Assembly (NCBI GenBank): GCA_900550395.1
Contig: URSD01000008.1
Span: forward strand, 9,617 to 73,616
Length of the DNA: 64,000 nt
Reading direction: 5' to 3'
Origin: an uncultured Porphyromonadaceae bacterium
GTDB taxonomy: Bacteria > Bacteroidota > Bacteroidia > Bacteroidales > Muribaculaceae
A program made the translations under genes and the position numbers. Below, in pieces: positions 17,535 through 27,975 of this stretch; the first letter of the stretch is position 1; each line of letters starts with the position of its first letter. The notes under the pieces are model-generated. The model searched no databases, had not been told where the DNA came from, and saw only the letters and a program-made list of their open reading frames with translations.

Positions 17535-18718
17535 GGGCGCACCTCCTTGGCTACGGCGTCGCGTATGTGGTCGAGGGCCTCGGTGAGCACACAGCGCGGG
17601 GTGCCGACGTTGAGGCGCGTGAAGCCCTTGCCCTGCTCGCCGAACATGGTGCCGTCGTTGACGGCCAGGCGGGCGTCCTCGAGCAGCATGCGCATGAGCT
17701 CCTTCTGGTCGAGGCCGAGGCGGTTGAAGTCGAGCCAGACCAGGAACGAGGCCTGCGGGCGGATGACGCGCACGCCGGGGATGTGGCGCGCCACATAGTC
17801 GGCGGCGAAGTCGATGTTGTCCTCCACGTAGCGGAGCATCTGGTCGAGCCACGGCTCGCCGGCGGTGTAGGCGGCCTCGGCGCCTATGGTGCTGAACACT
17901 ACGGGCGCGGAGAACTCGTTGACCTCCATCCAGTGATAGAAACCGCTGCGGAGGGCGGGGTTCTTGACGACCATCCAGGAGCTGACGAGGCCGGGGATGT
18001 TGAAGGTCTTGCTGGGCGCGCCGAGCATGACGCCGACGGCGCGGGCGTCCTCGCCTACGCTGAGGAAGGGTATGTGGCGGCGTCCGTGCAGCATGAGGTC
18101 GCCGTGGATCTCGTCGCTGACGACGACGGTGCCCGTCTCGCGGGCGAGTGCGGCCACGCGGCGGAGGGTGTCCTCGTCCCACTGTATGCCTATGGGGTTA
18201 TGGGGATTGCAGAGAATGAGCATGCGCGGACGCTCGCGGCGCAGGAGGTCGGCGAGGCCGGTCAGGTCCATGGAGTAGCTCTCGCCGTCGAAGGCGAGGG
18301 GATTCTCGAGCACGCGGCGCCCGTTGCCCTCGATTACCATGCGGAAGGGATGGTAGACGGGCGGCTGGATGACGACGCTGTCGCCGCGGTTGGTGAAGTA
18401 GTTGACGCACAGTGCGATGCCCTTGACTACGCCGGGGATGAAGGCGAGCTCCTCGCGCGAGATGTCGAAGCCGTGGCGGCGGTGCTGCCAGTCGATGATG
18501 CTCTGCCAGTAGGCGTCGGGCGCGGCGGAATAGCCGAGCACGGGGTGCTCCAGGCGGTGGCCCAGCGCGGCGATGATGTCGGGACATACGGCGAAGTCGA
18601 GGTCGGCAATCCACAGGGGCGTGACGTCGTGGCGCCCGAACATGGCGTCGAGCCCCTCGTACTTCACGGCGCCGGTGTGGCGGCGGTCGATGACGCAGTC
18701 GAAATCGTATTTCTTCAT
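17531..18718 (-). CDS. PLP-dependent C-S lyase/aminotransferase (MalY/PatB family)
   Basis: A 395-aa fold-type I PLP enzyme. The MalY/PatB signature is clear: MKKYDFDCVIDRRHTGAVKY, PLWIADLDFAVCPDI, LCNPHNPIGIQWDEDTLRR, VVSDEIHGDLMLHGRRHIPF, the PLP lysine in GAPSKTFNIPGL, and RLNVGTPR for carboxylate binding. Members cleave cystathionine or cysteine, or act as aminotransferases. I start at MKKYDF (18718) behind an excellent promoter. First gene of the overlapping malY-aroA-recQ series. Confidence 0.88.
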   Translation of the reverse strand: MKKYDFDCVIDRRHTGAVKYEGLDAMFGRHDVTPLWIADLDFAVCPDIIAALGHRLEHPVLGYSAAPDAYWQSIIDWQHRRHGFDISREELAFIPGVVKGIALCVNYFTNRGDSVVIQPPVYHPFRMVIEGNGRRVLENPLAFDGESYSMDLTGLADLLRRERPRMLILCNPHNPIGIQWDEDTLRRVAALARETGTVVVSDEIHGDLMLHGRRHIPFLSVGEDARAVGVMLGAPSKTFNIPGLVSSWMVVKNPALRSGFYHWMEVNEFSAPVVFSTIGAEAAYTAGEPWLDQMLRYVEDNIDFAADYVARHIPGVRVIRPQASFLVWLDFNRLGLDQKELMRMLLEDARLAVNDGTMFGEQGKGFTRLNVGTPRCVLTEALDHIRDAVAKEVRP

Positions 18719-18741
18719 TTTGCTGATTGTGTTTTCCTGCA

Positions 18742-18773
18742 CAAATTTACTACTTTCGGGGCATTCGGCCAAA
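18742..18773 (-). promoter_or_regulatory. Promoter of the malY-aroA-recQ operon
   Basis: On the minus strand TTTG (18770-18773) and TAAATTTG (18742-18749) are separated by exactly 20 bp. Its -33 box lies 4 bp from the divergent pnp -33 box. Confidence 0.8.
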
Positions 18774-18777
18774 AAGA

Positions 18778-18809
18778 TTTGCCTATGTGGCTCGAAATCG
18801 TTAACTTTG
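18778..18809 (+). promoter_or_regulatory. pnp promoter
   Basis: TTTG (18778-18781) and TAACTTTG (18802-18809) with a 20-bp spacer; initiation near 18816 leaves a leader of about 33 nt. Confidence 0.8.
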
Positions 18810-18848
18810 CAGCCAAATATGTAGTTATAAAAAAATTAAAAGCATTTT

Positions 18849-21071
<2,223 letters not shown>

Positions 21072-21092
21072 GTCCTGACCCCATTCTGAATA

Positions 21093-21131
21093 CAGCGGGG
21101 GAGCATCGGAAAATCCGATGCTCCCCCGCTG
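21093..21131 (+). terminator. pnp terminator
   Basis: CAGCGGGGGAGCATCGGA pairs perfectly with its complement after an AAA loop (18 bp). The following T-tract is weak (CGTTTGTT), so it may also act as an mRNA end protector. Confidence 0.75.
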
Positions 21132-21255
21132 CGTTTGTTAAGGATGGATATGAATAAACGGGAGCAAGACGGATTAAAATTGCGGCTTCCCGCGGGCGGG
21201 TGCTGAGCACTGCGGGCGCGGGAAGCCGGTTGCTGATGTGTGTTGATAACGGGGG

Positions 21256-23586
21256 TCAGTAGCGGACGGTGCGGGAGGCGAGGAGGCGTCCTTTGTGCCA
21301 GATTTCGAAGCGGTAGCCGTTGCAGCTCCAGCCGTCGCTGTTGCCCCAGCCGGTGAGCTGCTGGGTGCCGTAGTTGTTCCAGGGGGTGAAGGTGTACTGG
21401 TAGCTGTAGCCTGCGGGCGAGCTGCTTTCGCGCTGGAGCTCGCCGTCGGCGCTGATTACCTTGACCTGGAGGGTGGTGCTGAGGCCGGTGCTCTTGGTGC
21501 GGTAGCGGATCTTGGGGGTGACGTACTTGGACCGGCTGTTGATGGTGTGGCTGATGACGTTGCAGTTGCGGTCGGTGTTGACGAAGTCGAAGCCGGTGAT
21601 GGCGAGGTCGTCACCGTCGACCGTGACGTCGGTTTTCTTGCCGGTGATGACGTCGCCGTAGACGAATACGGGCTGGTACGTGCCGAGGCGGCTCTTGCGG
21701 ACGTCGGAGAGCATTTTGCCGGCGGGGACGTCGCCGTTGTCGACGCGCTCGACGGTGCCGTCTGGCTTCAGCTCGTAGACGCCGTAGATGCTGCGGTCGC
21801 CGCGTGAAATGATGAAGGCGAGTCCTTCGCCGCCGTCGGCCTTACTGCGCACGACGGAGTTGGGCGACAGGCGCTCGGGGATGTCGCGTATCTGCCAGTC
21901 GCTGAAGTCGATGTCGGCGTTGGCCTGAATGAGGTCGAGGACAGCCATGCGTGAGGGCTGGTCCTGGAGCAGGCGGTTGTCGCCGATGATGCGTACGACC
22001 TGCTGGTAGGTGTTTTCGCTGATGAGCTGGTCGCGGCGGACGTAGCACTCGGGGGAGCCGTCGGCCTTGACGCGGGCGAGGTCGCCTTCGTTGGCGAGAA
22101 GCTTGAACTCTACGCCGGAGCCGGCCCGGGAGAACGGCTGCTTCGTTTCTTTGTCGAGCAGGTCTATGGGGGCGATGTTGCGCATGGAGGGTGAGTTCTT
22201 CACCATCTGATAGTAGTTGTAGCTGCTGACGCCCCAGCCTATGAGGGCGATGAGGATGACGCCGATGATGGAGCCTACGATGAGGTTGCGGCGACGGCGT
22301 TTCTTCCTTTCCCAGGGCTTTTCGATGATGGTGCGCGGCGTGGGCGTGGGACGGGGCGTTGGCGTGGGCCGCGGGGTGGGGTTGGGCCGCGGGGTTGGCT
22401 GCGGGGTGACGCTGCCGACATTGAAGTAGGTGGTGTAGATGCTGCGTCCGCGCCAGTAGAGCTCGAAGCGGTAGCGGCCCTTGCGGTAGCAGGTGCCCTG
22501 TCGGTTGCCGAAGCCGTTGATGGTGTATTTGTTGTCGCCGGCCTGGACGGACATGTCGCAAGTCAGGGTGTACGGACCATTGTCGGAGGAGTTGATGAGG
22601 CGGTTGCCGGCGGGGTCGAAAATGCTGTAGCTCAGCTGAATCTTGCCGAGGCGCTTGGAGCTGTAATAGGATATGACGGGACTGGCGTACTGGGTGTTGA
22701 CGGGGAGGTAGGCGTTGTTGAGAATGTCTCCGTCGTAGGTGATGTTGTTGAAGGTTATGCTCTTGATGAGCAGTTCGGTGCCGTCGATCTGGGGCTCGTT
22801 GATTACAAAGTTCTTGGAGAATATGAGCTTGCCGTCGTGGTAGAGCTCGTAGCGGTAGGTGCCGGGGCGGTAAATGTCGCCGCGCGACGAGCCGAAACCT
22901 GTGCCGAGGACGGTGTTGTCGGCGGTGCTGCCTAATGTGACTTTGTAGGAGCTGGTGTAGGGTCCGGAGGTGCCGGTCAGGCGCATCATGGTGCCGTCGG
23001 GCTCGAATATCTTGTAGCTCAGTTCCACCTCTCCGACGTAGCGGCTGCAATATACATGGAGTTCGGGCGTGACAAACTGTGTGTCGATTGGCAGCGGGCC
23101 GCGGGAGATGATGTCGCAGTGGATGTCGGCGTTGATGAAGACGATGTCGTTGATGACGAAGCCGCTGCCGGGGGTGGGCTTCGGGGTTGGTTTCGGGGTT
23201 GGTTTCGGCGTGGGCCGCGGCGTTGGTTTGGGAGTGGGCTTGGGCACGGGGCGGCTGTTGCCGTATAGCTTGCGGAGCGCTTCGCTGAACTCGCCGAAGG
23301 TGGCGGCGTCCTGTGTGTACATGATCTTGGCGGTGCCGCGCACTTCCTTGCTGTGGGTGATGATGTCGCGGTTGTTGCCGTGCATCACGTCGCAGCTGCT
23401 CAGGATGCCGATCATCTCGTTGGCCTCGTTCTTGAGCTCTGAATCGAACGGGCGTGTGCGCCATGCCTCGGTAAGGAATTCGAGGGCGGTCTGCTCCTCG
23501 ACCGACATCAGGTCCTTGTGTTCCTTAAGGAATTTGACCGAGTCGAACCATCGTTTAGTCTTTTGCGATAGGATTATCCTGTCCAT
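21256..23586 (-). CDS. Membrane protein with three related beta-domains and Pro-Thr linkers (Hsp70-TIR locus)
   Basis: A 776-aa protein I cannot assign to a named family. In order: a helical N-terminal domain (1-110, MDRIILSQKTKRWFDSV), a PTPKPTPRPTPK linker (about 112-142), a beta-domain (about 144-262), a second copy (about 268-392), another PTP linker, a basic stretch and one membrane helix (LIVGSIIGVILIALIGWGV, about 434-456), an SH3-like segment (GDLARVKADGSPECYVRRD) and a third beta-domain (about 655-776). The copies share an end pattern G-x-YR[FY]E[LI][YW][HW]-x-G[KR] and GFG[SN]. I start at the ATG at 23586; the open frame above it uses TTG. It lies 84 bp after the Hsp70 gene. No J-domain HPD motif is present. 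Confidence 0.7.
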   Translation of the reverse strand: MDRIILSQKTKRWFDSVKFLKEHKDLMSVEEQTALEFLTEAWRTRPFDSELKNEANEMIGILSSCDVMHGNNRDIITHSKEVRGTAKIMYTQDAATFGEFSEALRKLYGNSRPVPKPTPKPTPRPTPKPTPKPTPKPTPGSGFVINDIVFINADIHCDIISRGPLPIDTQFVTPELHVYCSRYVGEVELSYKIFEPDGTMMRLTGTSGPYTSSYKVTLGSTADNTVLGTGFGSSRGDIYRPGTYRYELYHDGKLIFSKNFVINEPQIDGTELLIKSITFNNITYDGDILNNAYLPVNTQYASPVISYYSSKRLGKIQLSYSIFDPAGNRLINSSDNGPYTLTCDMSVQAGDNKYTINGFGNRQGTCYRKGRYRFELYWRGRSIYTTYFNVGSVTPQPTPRPNPTPRPTPTPRPTPTPRTIIEKPWERKKRRRRNLIVGSIIGVILIALIGWGVSSYNYYQMVKNSPSMRNIAPIDLLDKETKQPFSRAGSGVEFKLLANEGDLARVKADGSPECYVRRDQLISENTYQQVVRIIGDNRLLQDQPSRMAVLDLIQANADIDFSDWQIRDIPERLSPNSVVRSKADGGEGLAFIISRGDRSIYGVYELKPDGTVERVDNGDVPAGKMLSDVRKSRLGTYQPVFVYGDVITGKKTDVTVDGDDLAITGFDFVNTDRNCNVISHTINSRSKYVTPKIRYRTKSTGLSTTLQVKVISADGELQRESSSPAGYSYQYTFTPWNNYGTQQLTGWGNSDGWSCNGYRFEIWHKGRLLASRTVRY

Positions 23587-23599
23587 AATTATAAACAGC

Positions 23600-23655
23600 C
23601 TCTTAATCAACAGGGAGAGGCCTTGACTCTGCGCCGGTCCCTCCCTGTTCTATCA
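23600..23655 (-). promoter_or_regulatory. Intercistronic hairpin between the Hsp70 gene and the membrane protein gene
   Basis: AACAGGGAG and CTCCCTGTT form a 9-bp stem around a 23-nt loop in the 84-bp gap. There is no U-run, so attenuation or mRNA processing, giving less of the downstream protein than of the chaperone, is more likely than full termination. Confidence 0.45.
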
Positions 23656-23670
23656 TTGTCTTATAGAGTA

Positions 23671-25254
23671 TTATTCAACAATAGCTTTTGCAACGAGCTC
23701 GATGGAGCGTTGCAGCTCCTCTGCATTCTTGATGCCGGAAATGTGCAGCTCGAAGTCGGTTTTTTCTTTCTGTGCCACGAGTGCGGAGATGGAGAGGATG
23801 CCCTCGTTGTCGATCTTGTAGGTGAGCTGGACCTCGGTGCCCTTGGGGTACTGGCCCTTCAGGGGCATCGTGTGCTTGTGCACGCAGGTGCAGAACTTGC
23901 GGTCGACGGTCTCGTGCTCCTCGGGGTTGGTGAAGTCGCTCTCGTAGACGTCGAGCTCTACGCCGGTCTGGTTGTCGTAGACGGTGTAGAAGGTCTTGGT
24001 GAGGTTGATGGGGAGCGACGTGTTGGCGAAGATTATGTTGCCCACCTGCTCGTTGACGAGGCTTGTGCCGTAGGTTTTGCTGGTGACGTTGACAACGACG
24101 GTGCGGTCGGTGCGCAGGGGCTGGGGCTTCTCGTCGATCTCGCCGTTCTCGTACTTCTCGATGGCGTCGGCGTAGGCGGCGTTCATGGCGTAGATGGCAG
24201 CGCCCTTGGCCACGCACTCGTCGGGCTCGTTGAGCTTGGCGTCGCAGCCGAATCGCGCGTCGAGAGCTCTCTTCACCTGGGGCATCTTGCTGCTGCCGCC
24301 CACGAGGAGGAATTCGTCGATGTTGTTGTAGCCCTTCTGCTTGGCGATGTCTATGACCTTCTGGGTCATGTCGAGGGTATCGTTGAGCAGATTCTGGGTG
24401 AGTGATTCGAAGGTGTCGCGTGTGATCTCGATGCGTGCCGACATGCCGTCGTACTGGATGTTGGCGCGGACGTTCTCCTTGGCGGTGAGGAGCTTTTTCT
24501 TGAGCTCGGCTTCGAGAAGGAGGGTGTACTTGAGCTCGGCGTTGTCCTCGAGGGTGTAGGATGTGCCGTTGGCCTCGTTGAAGGCTGCCAGCATGTACTC
24601 GGCCAGGAGTGTATCCCAGTCTATGCCGCCGAGATGGTGGTCGCCGCCGGTGGCTATAACCTTGATGGCGCCGCCGTTGACGTTGATGATGGTGACGTCG
24701 AATGTGCCGCCGCCGAGGTCGTAGACGAGCACCGACTTCTTCTGGTCGGTCTTGAGGCCGTAGCTGATGGCGGCGGCCGTGGGTTCGTTGATGATGGCGA
24801 GCACGTTGAGGCCGGCTGCGGCTCCGGCCTGCTTGGTCTGCACGCGCTCCTTGGTGCCGAAGTAGGCGGGGCAGGTGATTACGACGTCCTTGATGGGCTC
24901 GGGATTGTCGCCGAGGTCGTTGGCGTCCTTGACGAGTTTCTTGAGGATGAAGCCGGAGATTTCGGCGGGGTCGTAGTGGTAGGGCAGCGTGTTGTTGGCC
25001 TTGTCGAAGGCCTCGTCGATGCCGATCTGGCGCTTGATGAGGATGACGGTCTTGTCGGGCTCGGTGGCGAGCAGGTCCTTGGCTTCCTTGCCTACGACCA
25101 CGTGCTCGGCGCTGTCGAAGTATACCGCGGAGGGCGTGGTGTTGTCGCCCTCGAAGTTGCGTAGGATGGTCGGCTGGTCGTATTTGTCAATCTGGGCGAT
25201 GCAACTGTAGGTGGTGCCCAGGTCGATGCCGTAGACGGCGCGGTTGTTGCTCAT
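23671..25254 (-). CDS. Hsp70-family chaperone lacking the C-terminal lid
   Basis: 527 aa against about 640 for DnaK. The ATPase domain is complete: YGIDLGTTYSCIA (phosphate 1), VVITCPAYFGTKERVQTKQA, INEPTAAAISYGL, VYDLGGGTFDVTII (phosphate 2) and LLVGGSSKMPQVKRAL (adenosine). The substrate-binding beta-domain follows (about 385-510), then a short helix ending KAIVE; the helical lid and a C-terminal EEVD-like tail are absent. This separates it from housekeeping DnaK and resembles accessory Hsp70s. The gene starts 11 bp after the GrpE-like gene, so the pair is surely coexpressed. Probably a dedicated chaperone for proteins of this locus (inference). Confidence 0.88.
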   Translation of the reverse strand: MSNNRAVYGIDLGTTYSCIAQIDKYDQPTILRNFEGDNTTPSAVYFDSAEHVVVGKEAKDLLATEPDKTVILIKRQIGIDEAFDKANNTLPYHYDPAEISGFILKKLVKDANDLGDNPEPIKDVVITCPAYFGTKERVQTKQAGAAAGLNVLAIINEPTAAAISYGLKTDQKKSVLVYDLGGGTFDVTIINVNGGAIKVIATGGDHHLGGIDWDTLLAEYMLAAFNEANGTSYTLEDNAELKYTLLLEAELKKKLLTAKENVRANIQYDGMSARIEITRDTFESLTQNLLNDTLDMTQKVIDIAKQKGYNNIDEFLLVGGSSKMPQVKRALDARFGCDAKLNEPDECVAKGAAIYAMNAAYADAIEKYENGEIDEKPQPLRTDRTVVVNVTSKTYGTSLVNEQVGNIIFANTSLPINLTKTFYTVYDNQTGVELDVYESDFTNPEEHETVDRKFCTCVHKHTMPLKGQYPKGTEVQLTYKIDNEGILSISALVAQKEKTDFELHISGIKNAEELQRSIELVAKAIVE

Positions 25255-25265
25255 TTTATGATGGT

Positions 25266-26078
25266 TTATTTGGTTTTGTTTTCAAGACGGTAGGCTATGA
25301 CGACGGCCTGCTTCACGATGCGGTTGTCCTGAATGTTGCGGAAACCGCGCTGCCGACAGGAGGAGATTGTGCCTGCCACTTCGGGGTCGGAGGTGGGCAT
25401 GGTCTGCACGGCATAGTGGAGTCGGGGCTCGAAAGTGTCGCCGGCGTGTGGACCGAAGGGCACGATGTCGAATTCGTCTTCCAGCACGTCCTGCACCATA
25501 AGCATTGCGGCCTCGATGTGGCGTGCGGCCTCGGAGGGCTTGCCGCCTTCGTCTACGGCGGTGCGGCTGAGGCTGTTGAAGGAGTCGGAGAGGTGGGTGT
25601 ACACGCGGATGACGGCGTTCAGATATGGCTTCGTGGCCTTGGCGATGACGTCGCCCTGAAGGTTGAGCATCTCGGCGTGCATCTTCTTGATGAGGTCGTC
25701 CTTATAGGCATTGTCGCCGGCAAGTTCTATTATCTTGTCGAGCTTCGCCATCACCTCGGCGGGTGCCGCTTCGGCTTCCCGTGGTTTTTCGGCAGGCTTT
25801 TCAGCGGGTTTCTCTTCCTCTATTATAATGGGCTCGTCCTTGTGCTTCGCCAGGTCCTCGACCTGCTTCTCAAGCTCGCGGCAGCGCTCGCTGAGCTTTG
25901 CGTACTTGTCGTAAAGCTCCTCGTTCTTGAGCCGCAGCGTGGCGAGTTCCTCTTCGGCTCCTTGCGCGCGTTTTTTATAAGAACGTATTTCGTCCTCTTT
26001 CATCGTAAGCTGCTCCTCGATTTCCTTGAGCCGCTTTTTATCGTCAGAGTCTTTCTCTTTGTTAAAGAAACCTGGCAT
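25266..26078 (-). CDS. GrpE-like nucleotide exchange factor with long coiled coil
   Basis: 270 aa. Residues 1-85 are a charged coiled coil (KRLKEIEEQLTMKEDEIRSY), then an EEEKPAEKPAEKPREAEAAP linker, a helical part and a C-terminal beta-domain. That domain (VPFGPHAGDTFEPRLHYAVQ ... NRIVKQAVVIAYRLE) matches the GrpE head: G-x-x-FxPxxHxAV and a final R-x-A-x-V. GrpE releases ADP from Hsp70, which fits the Hsp70 gene next door. I start at MPGFFNKEKDSDD (26078). First gene of the operon; divergent from the TIR gene. Confidence 0.75.
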   Translation of the reverse strand: MPGFFNKEKDSDDKKRLKEIEEQLTMKEDEIRSYKKRAQGAEEELATLRLKNEELYDKYAKLSERCRELEKQVEDLAKHKDEPIIIEEEKPAEKPAEKPREAEAAPAEVMAKLDKIIELAGDNAYKDDLIKKMHAEMLNLQGDVIAKATKPYLNAVIRVYTHLSDSFNSLSRTAVDEGGKPSEAARHIEAAMLMVQDVLEDEFDIVPFGPHAGDTFEPRLHYAVQTMPTSDPEVAGTISSCRQRGFRNIQDNRIVKQAVVIAYRLENKTK

Positions 26079-26105
26079 AGTGTTGTGGTATTGATATGGT
26101 TTTTG

Positions 26106-26113
26106 CAAAATTA
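26106..26113 (-). promoter_or_regulatory. Probable -7 element of the GrpE-Hsp70 operon
   Basis: The minus strand reads TAATTTTG, giving a leader of about 20 nt before the ATG at 26078. No convincing TTTG lies 20 bp upstream, so an alternative factor may be involved. Confidence 0.45.
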
Positions 26114-26272
26114 CGAAAAAGAGAATGAGCTGGCATTTCTCATGTATTAAATAAGATTAAATATTATTTCGTTATGTTAAATTTTGCATACCCTGCTACA
26201 TTTGAAGCCAATCGGATGGGTCTTTGAAGCTTACGCGTTGCAAAATTGAGATTTAATTTTTATTTTTGCGAC

Positions 26273-27277
26273 ATGGAAAAGCCCACAGAACAATATGATG
26301 TGTTCATATCCTGCAAGAGCGAGGACTATGAAGATGCCGCGAAGATACACGAATATCTGAACCGGAACGGCGTGAAGGCGTTTCTCGCCTCGCAGGACCT
26401 GCGGAGCATAGGCGAGTCGGAGTACCGCGACGCTATCACCGAGGTGATACGCCAGGCCTATCACATGATAGTGTTCGCCTCCAGGCCGGAGTATGTGGAT
26501 ACCACGTGGGTGAAGTACGAGTGGGATCTGTTCATGATTGCCTCTCTTAACCATCTTAAGCGCGGACAGCTGCTGACGGTACTGAAGGGAATACGCCCCA
26601 AGGACATAAACCTCGCCCTGCTGCGGTATCAGTCGTTCGACTTCAACAGCTATGAGGCAGAGCTGCTGGACTATGTGCAGACTCCGCAGTCGCGCAAGCG
26701 GGCCGAGAAAGAGGCCGCGCAGCGCCGTCAGGCCGAAGAGCTGCAGCGCCGCCGCGAGTCGCTGCTGAAGGCCGGACGCACGTACCACGAGCATGTGGCG
26801 GAATTGCAGTCGGTATATGTGGCAAACGTCAACATGCTCGCCGCATCGCTGGGCATCGAGAATCGCAAGTGCCCCGTATGCGGTGCCGAAGTGCCTTTGG
26901 CCGATGCGTTCTGCGGACGTTGCGGCGCGCCGGTGTCGCCTCTTATCGGAATTGCGGGTGCCGAAGCACTGCTCGCCGCCGACGAGAAGCAGCTGCGCCT
27001 GCTGCGCGACGTCTACCTGCACAGCGTGGCTGCCGACGCCGAAGTGGCCGGCCTGAAAGAGAATCTGCGCGAGGCCACGGCAGAGGGCGAGCACATGCGC
27101 CAGGCCCTGGACCGCATGAAGGCTACCGTGCGCGATTACGCCGCCGTGCTGCGCCGCTGCGATGAGCTTGAGGACAAGCTTCTGCAATGCCAGTCGCGCA
27201 GCGAGCGCGAAATCAACCGCCTGAAGCAGGAACTGCAGCAGTGCGGCCCCTCAGGCATCGACAAGCATCATAAATAA
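26273..27277 (+). CDS. TIR-domain protein with coiled coil and zinc ribbon
   Basis: 334 aa. Residues 6-140 are a TIR domain: QYDVFISCKSEDYEDAAKIH (box 1), GVKAFLASQDLRSIGESEY (BB loop), MIVFASRPEYVDTTWVKYEW. Trp79-x3-Glu83 matches the W-x-x-x-E pattern carrying the catalytic Glu of NAD-cleaving TIRs. Then come a Glu/Arg-rich helix, a four-Cys zinc ribbon (CPVC...CGRC, about 199-219) and a C-terminal coiled coil. I start at MEKPTEQYDVF (26273). It lies 194 bp from the divergent GrpE-Hsp70 operon and is convergent with trmD (2 bp apart). The neighbours suggest its folding or activation is chaperone-controlled (inference). Confidence 0.85.
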   Translation: MEKPTEQYDVFISCKSEDYEDAAKIHEYLNRNGVKAFLASQDLRSIGESEYRDAITEVIRQAYHMIVFASRPEYVDTTWVKYEWDLFMIASLNHLKRGQLLTVLKGIRPKDINLALLRYQSFDFNSYEAELLDYVQTPQSRKRAEKEAAQRRQAEELQRRRESLLKAGRTYHEHVAELQSVYVANVNMLAASLGIENRKCPVCGAEVPLADAFCGRCGAPVSPLIGIAGAEALLAADEKQLRLLRDVYLHSVAADAEVAGLKENLREATAEGEHMRQALDRMKATVRDYAAVLRRCDELEDKLLQCQSRSEREINRLKQELQQCGPSGIDKHHK

Positions 27278-27279
27278 AA

Positions 27280-27963
27280 TTACTCTTCGCTGTCCAGCAA
27301 TCCGGGACGGAGGCGGCGTGTGCGGGCTATGGCCTGCTCGCGGCGCCACTCGGCTATGCGCGCCTCGTGGCCGCTGAGCAGGATGTCGGGCACTCGCCAG
27401 CCGTTGTAGTCGGCCGGCCGGGTGTAGATGGGCGGTTCCAGCAGGCCGTCCTGGAATGAATCCTTGAGGGCGCTCTGCTCGTCGCCCAGTACGCCGGGTA
27501 TCAGCCGCACAACGGCGTCGGCTATTATGGCCGCCGGCAGCTCGCCGCCCGTCAGCACATAGTCGCCGACGCTGATTTCGCGGGTGATGAGATGCTCGCG
27601 TATGCGGTAGTCGATGCCCTTGTAGTGTCCGCAGAGGATTATGATGTTGTTCAGTAGCGAGAGGCGGTTGGCCATGGGCTGCGTCAGCAGTTCGCCGTCG
27701 GGGGCGGTGAAGATGACCTCGTCGTAGTCACGCTCGGCCTTTAGAGCCGATATGCAGCGGTCCACGGGCTCCACCTGCATCACCATGCCGGCCTCGCCTC
27801 CGAAGGGGTAATCGTCTACTTTGCGGTGCTTGTTGGTGGTGTAATCGCGCAGGTTGTGCACCTTGATTTCCGCAAGGCCGCGCTTCTGCGCACGTTCCAG
27901 GATAGAGCAGTTGAGAGGCCCCTGCAGCATCTCGGGCAGTACGGTGATTATATCTATTCTCAT
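27280..27963 (-). CDS. trmD: tRNA (guanine-N1-)-methyltransferase TrmD
   Basis: Makes m1G37 in tRNAs with SAM, preventing +1 frameshifts. Diagnostic stretches: MRIDIITVLPEML, DDYPFGGEAGMVMQVEPV, the trefoil-knot SAM site LCGHYKGIDYRIREHLITRE, SVGDYVLTGGELPA and LEPPIYTRPADYNGWRVPD. 227 aa is normal. It is followed on the same strand by nothing close, and lies 12 bp after the DUF4861 stop, so it may share that transcript. Confidence 0.96.
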   Translation of the reverse strand: MRIDIITVLPEMLQGPLNCSILERAQKRGLAEIKVHNLRDYTTNKHRKVDDYPFGGEAGMVMQVEPVDRCISALKAERDYDEVIFTAPDGELLTQPMANRLSLLNNIIILCGHYKGIDYRIREHLITREISVGDYVLTGGELPAAIIADAVVRLIPGVLGDEQSALKDSFQDGLLEPPIYTRPADYNGWRVPDILLSGHEARIAEWRREQAIARTRRLRPGLLDSEE

Positions 27964-27975
27964 TTTGTTCCTCTC

